A stretch of 64,000 nucleotides of DNA from Acheta domesticus (GCA_031308135.1 JAHLJT010000631.1:221641433-221705432); one strand, 5' to 3'. Shown: positions 12,901 to 21,860, counted from the stretch's first letter. Translations and numbers: made by a program. The notes: a model not told the origin generated them from the sequence alone.

Positions 12901-15900
12901 AGTGAATCACTTACTCTCGTGAATCGTCCTCCACGGTTCACTTCAGAGGTGGCGATAAATTAAAGTGAATTATCTTCGGGTTGATTAGCTTTGATGGGTC
13001 AAAGCATAAATATACAAGAAATGAGCAATTGCATATTTTACGAAAAATTTCTTCTTCATCACGACACTTTTAAAACAACTTCACTTCACAATGAAAATTA
13101 CACTTCACTACACTTGTTTTTGTTGAATTAAACTTGTTTCTAAGCTGATTTCATTGCTGTTTGAACTCAAATATTAGTACAGACATGTTTTTAGATTTTA
13201 AAAAGCCTTCTAGTAATGTCACTTTCAGTTGTTCCCATAACAACAAATTTATTTACTGGCACTATTTAATGCGATTAGTGCGATTAGAAAAGTGGTATTT
13301 CGTGTTTTTTCGTATTTCAAGACATCTTTTAATAGATTTTGTGTGTCTACCGTGATGGAAGATGTAAATGCAGGATTTATTGATGATTAACATATTATGT
13401 AGTATTTGCTTTAAAAAGTAGACGAGTTTGTTTTTAGTATTAAAATGGAGGATTTGAGAGGTGCAAGTCTCCCAATAAAAAACGTGTAAGTAGTATGTGT
13501 TTGTGAAATAGAATTGATTTTAAATATTTGTATTTATTTTATTAGCTTAACAAGTTATTTTTTATTACTAATTTTTTCAGTTCGTAAAAAGTAGGTATTT
13601 TTTTCTTCAGAAACAAGCTTGACGTTTTTTTCGTGTTATGAGGGTTCGTGTTATGTTCGTTTATTCGTGTCGAGATACTACACTAATTTTCAGTATTACT
13701 ATGGTAGTGGTAGGTAAGACCAGGGTTTAGGGTGGCGCGGTTCCTTTGGTTCACTGATCCGGTTCACTACGGAGGAATCGACTCAGTGAACCGAATTCTT
13801 GTTTACTATTCGCGTTGAACATGGTAACGTAATAAATGACTTTGAAAACACATTCTATTTAAGAAGCGCGTGCTACTTGAACATTCTTTACTATACTTCA
13901 GCCACTCATTTTGTGTTACTTATGCCACTCGTCTATTTAGTTAAGCAAATGCTACTTATTACATTGCTCTATAAGCCACAGAATATAAATGGGAAAAGTA
14001 TAACTCACGTATTTGTTGGAACTTTTACACATTTATTTTAAGTTATGAAACAAATATAAAAACAACAACAATAATAATAATAATATAAACGTAGAATTTT
14101 AAGAACCTGAAACAAAAATAGTATTTTTAAAAATAATACAATATAAAATAAAACCAATATCAAATAATATTAATAACTCACTATTAAATAGAATGATAGA
14201 TAAATAACGAAGGAAATTGAATAAAAGCGAAGAAAAATTTGTTGAAACAGCGTAATTTCTATAACAGAAAAACATACTTTTAAAAAGAATACAAACTAAA
14301 ATTTATAAAAACCAATCGGAAGTAAATACTAATAACTCACTTTTGAATGCAATTGAATGATGAAAAAAAAATTAATATAAACAGGAACTCATAAATTTAA
14401 ACAAAAAAATTAACGTTGAAAAAGATTTTTTAACATCACAATTGCTGTAAAAATAAATTCACATTTAAAATAAATTCTATTTCACAAACTCATACTACTT
14501 AAACTTTTGTTATTGGGAGGCTATCGCCCCCCAAACCCCCCATTTTAATACGAATAAACCAACTCGTTTGTTTTTTAAGCCAATTCTACTTAATATGTTA
14601 AAGAAAACGGAATTTTAAAACAAAAAATCCACTCACACAGTCGTTGAAATTATACAATTTTAATAGTATTACCACTACGGTTGAACCAGGGTTTAGGGTG
14701 GCACGGTTCATTTGGTTCCTTTTGTGAATCACTTACTCTCGTGAATCGCCCGCCACGGTTCACTTCAGGGGTGGCGATAAATAATTAGTGAATTATCTTC
14801 GGGTTGATTAGCTTTGATGGGTTTATGAGTTCCTGTTTATATTAATTTTTTTTCATCGTTCAATTGCATTCAAAAGTGAGTTATTAGTATTTACGTCCTA
14901 TTGGTTTTTATAAATTTTAGTTTGTATTCTTTTTAAAAGTATGTTTTTCTGTTATAGAGATTACGCTGTTTCAACAAATTTTTCTTCGCTTTTCTTCAAT
15001 TTCCTTCGTTATTTATCTTTCATTCTATTTAATAGTGAGTTATTAATATTATTTGATATTGGTTTTATTTTATATTGTATTATTTTTAAAAATACTTTTT
15101 TTGTTTCAGGTTCTTAAAATTCTACGTTTATATTATTATTATTATTATTGTTGTTGTTTTTATATTTTTGTTTCATAACTTAAAATAAATGTATAAAAAT
15201 TCCAACAAATACGTGAGTTATACTTTTCCCATTTATATTCTGTGGCTTATAGAGCAATGTAATAAGTAGCATTTGCTTAACTAAATAGACGAGTGGCATA
15301 AGTAACACAAAATGAGTGGCTTAAGTAGTAAAGAATGTTCAAGTAGCGCGCGCTTCTTAAATAGAATGTGTTTTCAAAGACATTTATTACGTTACCATGT
15401 TCAACGCGAATAGTAAACAAGAATTCGGTTCACTGAGTCGATTCCTCCGTAGTGAACCGGATCAGTGAACCAAAGGAACCGCGCCACCCTAAACCCTGGT
15501 CTTACCGTGTTGTGGTGTCAACCCCATTGCTGTGTGTGCAGCTACGCACCTGTACGACGCGCTGCAAGCTGCGTACGCAGTGGTGCGCGCAGGCCGGCAA
15601 GGGGAAGGAGGCCGCCAGCCGCTCGTCATTCTCCTGACGGACGGGTATCCCAACGGCCCCCACTGCGCCCACCACGAGCTGCTGCGCGCCGTCACGGCGG
15701 CCACCAGCGACCCCGCCACCTCCGCGCCGCTCTACAGCCTGGCGTTCGGCCGCGACGCCGACTTGAACCTCCTGAAGCAGCTGTCGCTGCGCGGCAAGGG
15801 CTTCGCGCGCAAGATCTACGAGGCGGCGGATGCTGCGCTGCAGCTGCGCAACTTCTACCGGCGCGTGGCGTCGCCGCTGCTGGCGGACGTCACCTTCCAC

Positions 15901-17038
15901 TACGCCGACGACCAGGTGAGCAGAGCGCCTACGCGACGCCCTGCAGCTGTCGTGCCGCTGCGCAGAGGCGTCAAGTGTGTGTGTGCGCAGGTGGAGGCGT
16001 CTTCGCTGAGGCAGGCGGCGTTCCCCGTGCTGCTGGCGGGCGCGGAGCTGGCCGTGGCGGGCGTGGACGTGGGCGTGGGCGGTGGCAGCGGGCTGCGGGC
16101 GACGGTGCGCGGGGCGGCGGGCGGGGGCGGGGGCGAGGGCGGGCGGGCGGAGCTGGAGAGGGCGGCGGCTGTGCAGCGCCTGGAGCCGCAGCAGGCGTCG
16201 TTCGTGGAGCGCCTGTGGGCGTACCTCACGGTGAGTGGGCGTGGCGTGGCGTGGCGTGAGGGCGTTGTGGGGCCGTGGGCGTGAGCGCTGTGCGTGTGTG
16301 TGCGTGTGGCAGGTGCGGCAGCTGCTGGAGCGCGCAGACGGGGGCGACGCGCAGGTGAAGGAGCGGGCGAGAGAGCTGGCGCTGCGCTACGCCTTCGTCA
16401 CGTCCGTCACTTCGTTGGTCGTCGTCAAGCCAGACGACCAGACGAGCGGCGCCGATCTGCGCGATTCTGTCCAAGCCCCTCTTCCCAGTACAGTGGACGT
16501 TCTTGAAGATTGTCCAGAGGACCATCTTGATGATTTGTCGAGGTTAGATTGGGTTAGGATTTTTATTTTAGAAGTACAGATGACCAGCGAATGATTCTTG
16601 CAAGAAAAATTATATATTTTTAAAAATATTTTTCAATAATAACTGATCACTACAAATTAATTACTAAAGATACATATGCCCATACTGATTCACGATTTCT
16701 GCAACTTTATTACATTTATTTATAATTATAATGTCACCATGTGTAGTAGAGGGTCTCCTTATTCGTACTTATATCGGAGCACCTATTTTGTCGTTAATTG
16801 TTACAGCTGTTGTCACGGAAGTGATAGTAGTGAGACGGAAGAAACGTATATGCCCCAGCCTGCAAATTTTTGTCGTCCGGTGGGCAAAAACTTGTCTGCA
16901 AGATTAGAAGGTTTGTGTAAGATAAAATATGACTGGTTCTACCGAAAAGATGATCTGTTATGGTTTCTTTGTACATTGAATGTGCTTCACTTTGCTGAAA
17001 TAGAATTTGCAATTTTTAAAACCATCTTATTTTATTGA
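3761..17038 (+). CDS. ITIH-like protein, copy A (VIT + vWA), split gene
   Basis: An inter-alpha-trypsin inhibitor heavy chain relative, expected to be a secreted extracellular-matrix or plasma-type protein. Coding exons: 3761-3918, 10266-10515, 10588-10722, 10796-10897, 11027-11194, 11558-11765, 15542-15915, 15991-16230, 16313-16542, and possibly 16807-17038. All borders are AG/GT and the phases join without a stop, giving about 620 codons through exon 9. Order of parts: VIT domain (exons 1-2, containing GGRVYPARIEGREEA and NLFTVALHVAA), linker, then vWA with DVSGS in exon 5 and TDG in exon 7, then the ITIH-type ending FVTSVTSLVVVKPDD. The MIDAS residues are present, so metal-dependent ligand binding is plausible. 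The signal-peptide exon was not found and is probably upstream, possibly outside the window. Short GC-rich introns of 72-130 bp alternate with multi-kb transposon-filled ones. Copy B downstream is its tandem paralog. Confidence 0.85.
3985..4105 (+). repeat. Diverged end of family X
   Basis: The series GAAAGCATTGCAGTC, then CGAATTTTTGACAGG, then GGGCCCTGGAAAC matches the inner part of the family X terminal repeat in order and spacing, but with many substitutions and no intact terminus. Confidence 0.35.
4106..4850. other. Intronic sequence, nothing recognised
   Basis: AT-rich, only short reading frames, no repeat relationship noticed within the window. Confidence 0.35.
4851..5640 (-). mobile_element. 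5'-truncated LINE, C-terminus and 3' UTR (copy 1)
   Basis: Minus-strand coding end (down to 5394) reads YNTLPEDIKRLNSIEKFKSQ and then FLLHNCFYTIRDY, the typical C-terminal tail of CR1/jockey-group LINE reverse transcriptases. It is followed by about 540 bp of 3' UTR and a (TAAA)n-type tail, seen on the plus strand as ATTTATTTATTTATTTA at about 4851. The same 3' end recurs inverted at 17552-18150 and in the same orientation at 50098-50712. Host-gene function is excluded by repetition and truncation. Confidence 0.75.
5840..6330 (+). repeat. Diverged family-X-like repeat
   Basis: Shares CCCCGATCGATATGAACGA, GGGTACTGTACCTGAAGCCC and GATAGATATTTTTTCCTTAA with the copy at 712-1560 and, more distantly, with the main family X copies. 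No coding capacity. Confidence 0.5.
6336..6476 (+). pseudogene. Tc1-like transposase C-terminal remnant
   Basis: About 46 codons ending in a TAG at 6474-6476 read RNPAPATLSHLWTSVEAAER, then NISAEDFKRLVAESM. This is the recognisable end of a Tc1-family DD(E/D) transposase, where (R)NPAP.TL..LW..V...W..I..D....L..SM is the usual pattern. Nothing of the catalytic core remains next to it. Confidence 0.65.
6477..7236. other. Intronic sequence with a family X end scrap
   Basis: At 6540-6580 a palindromic TACGTACGCGTATATACGTACG-like stretch resembles the family X terminus. The rest is unassigned. The GC content rises toward the Tc1 remnant, and the element's own end may lie somewhere between 6900 and 7230, but I could not find an inverted repeat. 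Confidence 0.35.
7237..8190 (-). pseudogene. Degraded Tc1-like transposase (minus strand)
   Basis: Reading leftward from about 8190: a helix-turn-helix segment (LIVGLREAVWFFRRIADHVG), then the DNA-binding/catalytic transition (SETEWRAVAFMDESLRFNLH), then GVMVWNATSYN, then LLQQGGGAPFQQGNARHHTA (normally QQDNARPHTA), then HVWDVMGQHLTRAATPPTTL, and an ending at 7237 in GGYMQY. The order matches a full Tc1-type transposase. Several frameshifts and substitutions, including D to G in QQDNARPH, make it inactive. It is GC-rich compared with its surroundings and sits antisense in ITIH-A intron 1. Confidence 0.8.
8191..9346. other. Intronic sequence, mostly unassigned
   Basis: No gene seen. A GC-rich patch at about 9120-9279 ends in GAGTTGGCAAGCACTG, which resembles a hAT-type terminus read outward (CAGTGCTTGCCAACTC), but no matching left end or 8-bp duplication was found. 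AT-rich sequence fills the remainder. Confidence 0.3.
9347..9600 (-). pseudogene. LINE reverse transcriptase fragment
   Basis: The minus-strand translation contains TVIFTDDTNVIFKFHMQ, a decayed (Y/F)ADD-type active-site block, followed by LQQLSNWFSCNKLIVHM and YFYNTRNK. This matches the region just after the catalytic motif in jockey/CR1-group reverse transcriptases. About 80 codons; both flanks have lost similarity. Confidence 0.6.
9601..9829. other. Short intronic AT-rich spacer
   Basis: Nothing recognised. Confidence 0.3.
9830..10140 (-). mobile_element. tRNA-derived SINE (minus strand)
   Basis: On the minus strand, from about 10130 leftward: an A-box-like TGGTCAGCGTACTCGCTTCC, an anticodon-arm-like CAATACGCGG, and a B-box-like GTCGGTTTCAATTCC at the spacing of a tRNA. 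These are followed by roughly 230 bp of unrelated body. That layout is a polymerase III-driven SINE. No closing poly(A) or target duplication was clearly identified. Confidence 0.5.
10266..10515 (+). CDS. ITIH-A exon 2 (VIT domain core)
   Basis: 250 bp. The acceptor at TGCCTTAG fits the split codon left by exon 1 (AT plus C), giving ITVGGRVYPARIEGREEARA. Downstream it reads TAAHVQLSARHANLFTVALH and FNLTYEQLLAREQGRYRLRL, the conserved second half of the VIT domain. It ends in phase 0 at CAG before GTGAGC. From about 10358 onward the sequence is near-identical to copy B. Confidence 0.9.
10588..10722 (+). CDS. ITIH-A exon 3
   Basis: 135 bp, 45 codons in phase 0, from VVQRLLVEARVRDSAPLTLV to GPDDPLAT. 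This is the segment closing the VIT domain and starting the linker. The 72-bp intron before it and the 73-bp intron after it are also nearly shared with copy B, so the whole block was homogenised or duplicated recently. Confidence 0.88.
10796..10897 (+). CDS. ITIH-A exon 4 (linker)
   Basis: 102 bp, 34 codons, VKRLAPGEALVRWEPDEEAQ through GLLE, between TGGTGCAG and GTAAGT. Same length as copy B exon 27961-28062, but only moderately similar. Links VIT to vWA. Confidence 0.85.
11027..11194 (+). CDS. ITIH-A exon 5 (vWA start, MIDAS DxSxS)
   Basis: 168 bp, phase 0. It contains GGYFVHFFSLPD, then PKHAVFLLDVSGSMHGRKIE. DVSGS is the first metal-coordinating MIDAS segment of a vWA domain. The donor is a weaker GTCGGT. 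Copy B has DIGRS at the same place. Confidence 0.9.
11558..11765 (+). CDS. ITIH-A exon 6 (vWA)
   Basis: 208 bp, ending in phase 1. It encodes VREAMTAILSELRESDTFSL, then LTFSTDTLVWVPGRGFV, then VQAQEAVSHLQDQA. The DTFSLLTFS segment is the conserved vWA strand carrying the region that supplies the second MIDAS loop. Acceptor TTTTACAG, donor GTAGGT. Confidence 0.88.
12692..12805 (+). repeat. 57-bp tandem duplication
   Basis: Two adjacent units starting at 12692 and 12749, each with CGTCCAGATTAA then GGCGTTTGTT then TGTAATATTTTGTATATTAC, differing at a few positions. Confidence 0.8.
12850..13530 (+). mobile_element. Repeat with GGGTTTAGGGTTGCGCGG terminus
   Basis: The block from GGTTGAACCAGGGTTTAGGG through CTTCGGGTTGATTAGCTTTG (12850-13005) recurs in the palindrome loop at about 14680-14825. 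The segment around 13390-13520 recurs inverted at about 14460-14600. The family looks like a non-autonomous DNA element. No coding capacity. Confidence 0.5.
13713..14392 (+). repeat. Palindrome left arm (680 bp)
   Basis: Runs from GGTAAGACCAGGGTTTAGGG to AACAGGAACTCAT. Its reverse complement lies at 14825-15506 with only scattered differences, and a 432-bp loop separates the arms. An internal (AAT)n stretch sits at about 14064-14090. Confidence 0.85.
14825..15506 (-). repeat. Palindrome right arm (682 bp)
   Basis: Reverse complement of 13713-14392, ending AAACCCTGGTCTTACC. The match extends through the presumed element terminus into eight flanking bases on each side (GGTAAGAC / GTCTTACC), so the flanks are inverted rather than directly duplicated. 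Confidence 0.85.
15542..15915 (+). CDS. ITIH-A exon 7 (vWA core, TDG)
   Basis: 374 bp. The acceptor TGTGTGTGCAG fits phase 1 from exon 6. It encodes THLYDALQAAYAVVRAGRQG, then PLVILLTDGYPNG, where the Asp of TDG completes the MIDAS, and later PLYSLAFGRDADLNLLKQLS and AADAALQLRNFYRRVASPLL, which close the vWA domain. From about 15676 onward it is near-identical to copy B exon 37095-37471. Confidence 0.92.
15991..16230 (+). CDS. ITIH-A exon 8 (post-vWA, Gly-rich)
   Basis: 240 bp, 80 codons, phase 0. VEASSLRQAAFPVLLAGAEL is followed by a Gly-rich low-complexity insertion (GAAGGGGGEGGRAELE) and QQASFVERLWAYLT. The ending corresponds to the conserved ERLWAYLT(V) helix after the vWA domain in ITIH proteins. 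Relative to copy B it carries two extra codons in the Gly/Val run. Confidence 0.88.
16313..16542 (+). CDS. ITIH-A exon 9 (family-typical FVTSVTSLVVVKPDD)
   Basis: Starts after GTGTGGCAG with VRQLLERADGGDAQVKERA, then ALRYAFVTSVTSLVVVKPDD, the hallmark of ITIH heavy chains after the vWA region. Two endings are possible: a donor GTTAGA after 16542 leaving a split codon AG, or read-through to a TGA at 16592-16594. The splice option is favoured because a phase-matching open exon follows at 16807. Confidence 0.8.
16807..17038 (+). CDS. Candidate ITIH-A exon 10
   Basis: The acceptor TTGTTACAG fits the split codon from exon 9 (AG plus C), and only that frame is open: CCHGSDSSETEETYMPQPAN, then FCRPVGKNLSARLEG. 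It may end at a donor GTTTGT after 16910 or read to TGA at 17036-17038. The Ser/Glu-rich opening looks protein-like; the end looks less so. No database support is available here. Confidence 0.4.
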
Positions 17039-17099
17039 TTTCTAGTATTGTATAAATTTATATTTATAGTAAATACAAATACGCCAACATTTAGAACAA

Positions 17100-17450
17100 T
17101 TTGAAGGCTAATTAATTACGCAAAAAATATTTATTTGCTGTACAAACTCCCTAGTAATTAATGGTAAACTAGTTAAATTTTCAGCTGGTACCGCCACAAT
17201 CGGTAATCACAAAAACTCATGTCACCATTTAGAATTATTTATTTGCTGATTAATTAGGCGAAAATATTTTTTTTTGCTCTTCAACTTTCCGAGTAATTAA
17301 TGGTGAGCTGGCGGAATATTTATTCAGCTGACACACCACAATCGGTTACAACAAAAACACATATGACATAATTTATAACTATTTAATTGCTAATTAATTA
17401 CGAAATTATTAATTTAATTGTGCTTCAAACTTCCGAGTAATTAATGATCA
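17100..17450 (+). repeat. Tandem repeat, three diverged units of about 140 bp
   Basis: Units begin near 17105, 17243 and 17388, each with CTAATTAATTACG or a variant, a run of AAATATTTATTTGCT or a variant, and GAGTAATTAATGGT near the end. The array stops at a very GC-rich stretch (CCCACCGGCCGGTCGGCCGC) at about 17462-17500. Confidence 0.7.
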
Positions 17451-17551
17451 GCTGCCGGGCACGCCCACCGGCCGGTCGGCCGCGCGGTCTGCCCGCGGGC
17501 ACTGAAACATTGAAATTTCTGCCATACTAGAAAGATAGTTATATATCAACT

Positions 17552-18150
17552 GCATAACTGTTTCTATACAATTCGAGACTATACCGAGCATCAAAAAGGA
17601 AAGTAGCATTAATTTTAACAATGATAGTTAATGTAATTATTTATCATTTGGACTGTATAATTCTAAAGAACCTGTAACAACTATTGTACCACAGTTTCTG
17701 GGTTGATGGCCCCCATCTCGATCAGGTTTTTCGTCCAGTTTCCCTGATCTTTGAGCAAATGCTGAGATGGTCCCTTGTTTTGCTTCTGGACATAAATGTA
17801 ACTTCATTATTTGTGCACGTCTTATGAATTTCAGTGGGAAATATAGTTATTCAAATGATCGTTTTCCATATTATCGCGGCAAAAAGTATTATTCTTTCAT
17901 GAAGAACATGAGGGTTCAGGGCAGGAATTTATAGCTAATTTACCTTTGAAAATAGATTTTATTATATAGGAGCGAATATTTTGTCAACAGAATTCGAAAA
18001 AAACCCTCTCTTTTCTGTATTCAAAATTCGACTAGAATATGGTTTAGGATAGAGATCACAGAATAATGAAAACGTGCACAAAATTCACTTCTGCCCATAG
18101 CTCGTCACACGCAGTTTTTAACTGTTTTTGACGTAAATAAATAAATATCT
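17552..18150 (+). mobile_element. 5'-truncated LINE 3' end (copy 2)
   Basis: Inverted copy of 4851-5640: the last coding bases (HNCFYTIRDYTEHQKGK then stop) at about 17555-17608, the same 3' UTR, and an AAATAAATAAATA tail at about 18137. With copy 1 it forms a 12-kb-spaced inverted pair around most of ITIH-A. Confidence 0.75.
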
Positions 18151-20559
18151 TGAAAAAGTTCAATTCAGACAAAGCACCTGTGTTAGGAACAGTAGTTTTT
18201 TCTAACTTTTACACATGAAACAAACATGAATAAATTTAACTATTAGAGTATATGCAGGACATCCAGAAATCAAAGAATGCCTTGTTTACAACGTAGTGAG
18301 CTAACTATTTCTGAATTCAGTAATTAGCGATCAAAACTTCTTAAAGTAAAAGAAATGTAGTTAGTTCTTGGTTTAGTTCTATGTTAAATATATTACCTTT
18401 CTTAAATATATTTCTTTTTATAAGAATGTTGCCTATATTGTATGAATAACATGATTGGCAACAACCACAAAAATCTTAAGAATTCTATGCCGCCGTCTTG
18501 CCATTTTACGAACGACATTTTGATGCGTCAAACAAAGCGTGGGAAATTCGAATTTACCATTTACATTTTTTTTTCAATTTAAAAAAAAACAACAGAGTGC
18601 GCCGAAATTGGTGCGAGTACCACTTTCTTTACCGATATTTTTTACATACGTGAAAAAAACAAAGAAAAAAATTGAAGCTATTTCTGAAAGAAAAATTGTT
18701 TAAAATTTAAAAATTGCCTACGTTGGACGAAAAATTACGCAAAAATACCCGTTTTTGTAAAACTATATACAACCTTATTTAATGATCTGCTTCTGGTAAG
18801 GCTGTCTGAAAACATTTCATTAAGAAAAAAGTATCTTCATAATTGTAGTTGTAGGAAGAGCGCGAAAAATTTTTGAATTTTTACAGTTGAGTACTTCCGT
18901 TGCACATCAGTATTATTGTAAAATTGCAGCACACACAAAGCACGCTCTTCGCCAGAAGTCGCCATGTTTACAAAACGTCAACTACGGCGAATCCGGGTAC
19001 TACAAGCAATTGCAGTATCATAAAAAAACATTTGAGTTCCTCTTTTATATGACATACTATGAAAGCTCTATCTTTTATAGTGTTTGTGCAATAACTTAAC
19101 AAAAGTGCTACAGGACTTTAAGAAGACGTGCATAATTTGTTCCATGCATTTTCATTAATCATTTGTAATTTTGATTGCAGATTTTGACGTCGCAGAATTC
19201 TGCACATGTATGGCAGCCCGACGAATGGCATATGAAAAAGATGAATCAAGCGTCGTCGTGAGTATAGCTGGTTCAGTCATGAGAACTATTATTTTGACCT
19301 TAATCTATAACTTAATTGAGGTTGTGTCATGTTCGTTGGGTAACGTTAGAAATGATTCGACGTCATTTCACCACCGTTGGCTAATATGATTTGGCGGCTG
19401 TAGTCCATTTTATTTTTATCTCTCGGCCAAATGGTGAATGTTTAAATGAAAACAACGCAAGTTGAAGAAAAGTGAACTTCCAAAGTATATTTATCGAAAT
19501 ATTTATTTTTATTTACTTTCATGAAAGAAAGCGTGTCAAAATGTGTCACTCAAGAGCTGCTTGCCCGCATGGGAAGCCAGGTGCTCCTGCGGAGGCGGGC
19601 AGCTTCCCCAGACTCCGCTCCCATTTCTACTCCAAATCCACAACGGGCAGAGAACACGCGCAAGCTGTGTAGGCAAGCTGTACGTTGTGGAGGTAAAATG
19701 CAAAGCACGCTCGATGAATATGGCTTCTAAAGAAAACATGTTTATAGGATGTTTTCTACCAATCAGCGGAAATTTGACTTTAACACACATTCAGTGTAAA
19801 AAGCGAGTGGATACTTGGATATTCTCTCTGTTTTGGATCTGTTGAAAATGTAGGAGTTAATAAAGTAAAAAATGTTGGCAAGTAAGAATACATTCGAATT
19901 AAAGAAATCAAAAAAACACTGCGTCGAAGTGAGACTCAAAAGGTATTTAAACTCCTGAAAATAAAATGATTAAATCGTACATTGCATTGCAGAAAATGGT
20001 TAATGAGCGTTTGCATCATTCTGCAATATTCCTCCACCATCGCCCACGCCCCTTTGCCGTCTGTCAATTGCTGTGTGAGCCATACAGAAATAGAATCTCT
20101 CTGGTAAAATCATTCCGAAGAGGGAATTTATTGTTAAGGAATGGAAAGGGGTAATCCTTTGACAAAATGAAAGCGCGTCGGTAAGGTGAATCTGGATGAA
20201 CTGGAACCCCGAAACGTGCCATTGTAAATGGTTTTGGTGAGAGGAAATCATTAGACCACAAATCGTACAGTGGTCACTATCTAGTCTCTAATGATGCAAG
20301 ACGAGCGGATCATTGTTCGTGCACTGAACCTTTTTTATTAATTTTATTAAAAACATTTTCTTGTAATTTTAATTCTAAAAATTACATTTTTGGGGGAAGA
20401 ATCCTTCTTGGGGAGATCTCAGGGAAGTTACATTTCGGAAAACTTTGTAAGGAAAGTATGGAAGGGAAATAGATTTTTTATACGAGTATGGGTGAGATTT
20501 CTGTCTAACCGGAGGGGACGTATTCTGGTGATTTAAGGTAAGCTATGGAAAACTGTGAG
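18151..20559. other. Intergenic, largely unassigned
   Basis: No gene supported. Contains only short reading frames, such as 18887-19099 and 19543-19845, without recognisable motifs. A possible small exon at 19181-19257 is listed separately. Composition is AT-rich. Confidence 0.4.
19181..19257 (+). CDS. Speculative upstream exon of ITIH-B
   Basis: A 77-bp stretch between TTTGATTGCAG and a strong donor GTGAGT. The open frame DFDVAEFCTCMAARRMAYEK, then DESSVV, ends in the phase needed to join exon 24335. It has no recognised domain. Offered only because its splice signals and phase fit. Confidence 0.15.
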
Positions 20560-21860
20560 GAAAGATGCATGATGTGGTTTTCTATTGTTTCGAGTTTGAA
20601 TTCATTGTGCAACTGTTGGTTGGAGATAAACCATGGTTTATAGCCTGTAATATTTTATTATTTATATTCTGTTTTCAGTTTAATTGTGTATCTATAAATA
20701 ATCCTAGATATTTGATGGGTTTGTTACATGTGCGTAAGTTAATTACTTCCTGATTTAATGTAAGAGGAATGGGAAGATAACATGGTCTCAGGGTGAATAT
20801 TTTTACAGAAGTTTTGTTGGATTTAATTTTATTTTTATGTTGGAGGCCCAGCTGTAGAGAAGGTTAAGGCATAAATGAAGTTGAGTTTTGTTCTAATGAA
20901 TTGCCGGATAAATAAATTGCAGTGTCATCGGCAAACAGCGCTACTTTAATTGAGTTGAGTTTGAGAAAGTGTGCCATGAACAGACCGAAAAACGGCAGCG
21001 AAAGCAGCGAGCGTTGTGGTAATCTTGTTTTGACAGTTTGAGGGTTTGATCGGCGGTTATTTACCGTGACCGAGAAGGTTTAACCTTGAAGGACGTTGGT
21101 GGTTATTTGGATAAGATGACAAAAGTGTACCTATTTCTTGCGTTTATGGGTTAATGCCATGTGTCAGATCTGGTCGAATGCTTGGGCAACATCTAGAAAG
21201 ATGACTACAGTATGATGTTTTCTCTAAAAGGCGAGGTAGATGTGTTCTGACATGCAAAGTAATACGTGGTGTGTGATAATGTTTCTGGAAATCCGAATTG
21301 TTTAACGGGAATTGCGTTGGTGGTGTAAATACGCGTTTTTAAATCTTTTATGAGTATTTTCCCTAGAACATTAGTAAGAATGGGGACTAAACTGATTGGT
21401 CTATACTTTTCTAATAGGCTTTCTTTTTTATTTAACTTGAGAGTTGGGAATATAATTGCATGTTTCCATGCTTTTAGAAAATATCCTGTTCGTTAACACG
21501 AGTTAAAGATATTTATAACACACGTTACGACTGGAACAGGGATTTTTTTAATAATATAAAATAAATTATTTCATAATGGCTCTGATTTCTTTTGAGCATG
21601 TGTATTCAGTCTTGTTGTGGACGGCCATACATTGCTATGTCATTTGATTTCGCTGTTGTTATGTGGGGGAAGGATGCAGTTTTGTTGAATAAGTTGCGAA
21701 AGACGTGGCGAAAACTTTGGTAGTTCTGCTTTCTTTTCTGGCTTGATCACTTCCCTTGCGATTGTGTCTAGTGGTGGAATGGTGGCTTTCTGTCGAAGTA
21801 TTTTTCTTGTGGTAAGGCATAAGGAATTTCTTTTCGTACTTAAGGAATGAATCTGCTGTA
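20560..21860 (-). pseudogene. Jockey-like LINE ORF2 fragment
   Basis: Minus-strand pieces, in order from right to left: SESHHSTTRHNRKGSDQARK with the pre-RT region, WKHAIIFP and KYRPISL (fingers), a FADDTAIYLSGNSLEQN catalytic block (about 20930-20990), then INNKIL-type thumb sequence. Frames change repeatedly and there are stops. It belongs to the same clade as the LINE at 32440-36849. Confidence 0.7.

Larger units (their letters stand above)
11766..15541 (+). other. ITIH-A intron 6 with palindrome
   Basis: A 3.8-kb intron. Up to about 12850 it is AT-rich with a moderately GC-rich patch (12370-12690) of no recognised content. It then holds a 57-bp tandem duplication, copies of a repeat terminus (CAGGGTTTAGGGTTGCGCGG) and the palindrome 13713-15506, whose right arm stops about 35 bp before the exon 7 acceptor. 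Confidence 0.7.

Noticed and set aside
13725..13735. GGGTTTAGGG as telomeric repeat
   Set aside because: Only a single occurrence per repeat terminus; it is the end of an interspersed element.
15465..16259. 264-codon Gly/Arg/Ala-rich plus-strand frame
   Set aside because: Out-of-frame shadow of ITIH-A exons 7-8; the true frame gives the vWA motifs.
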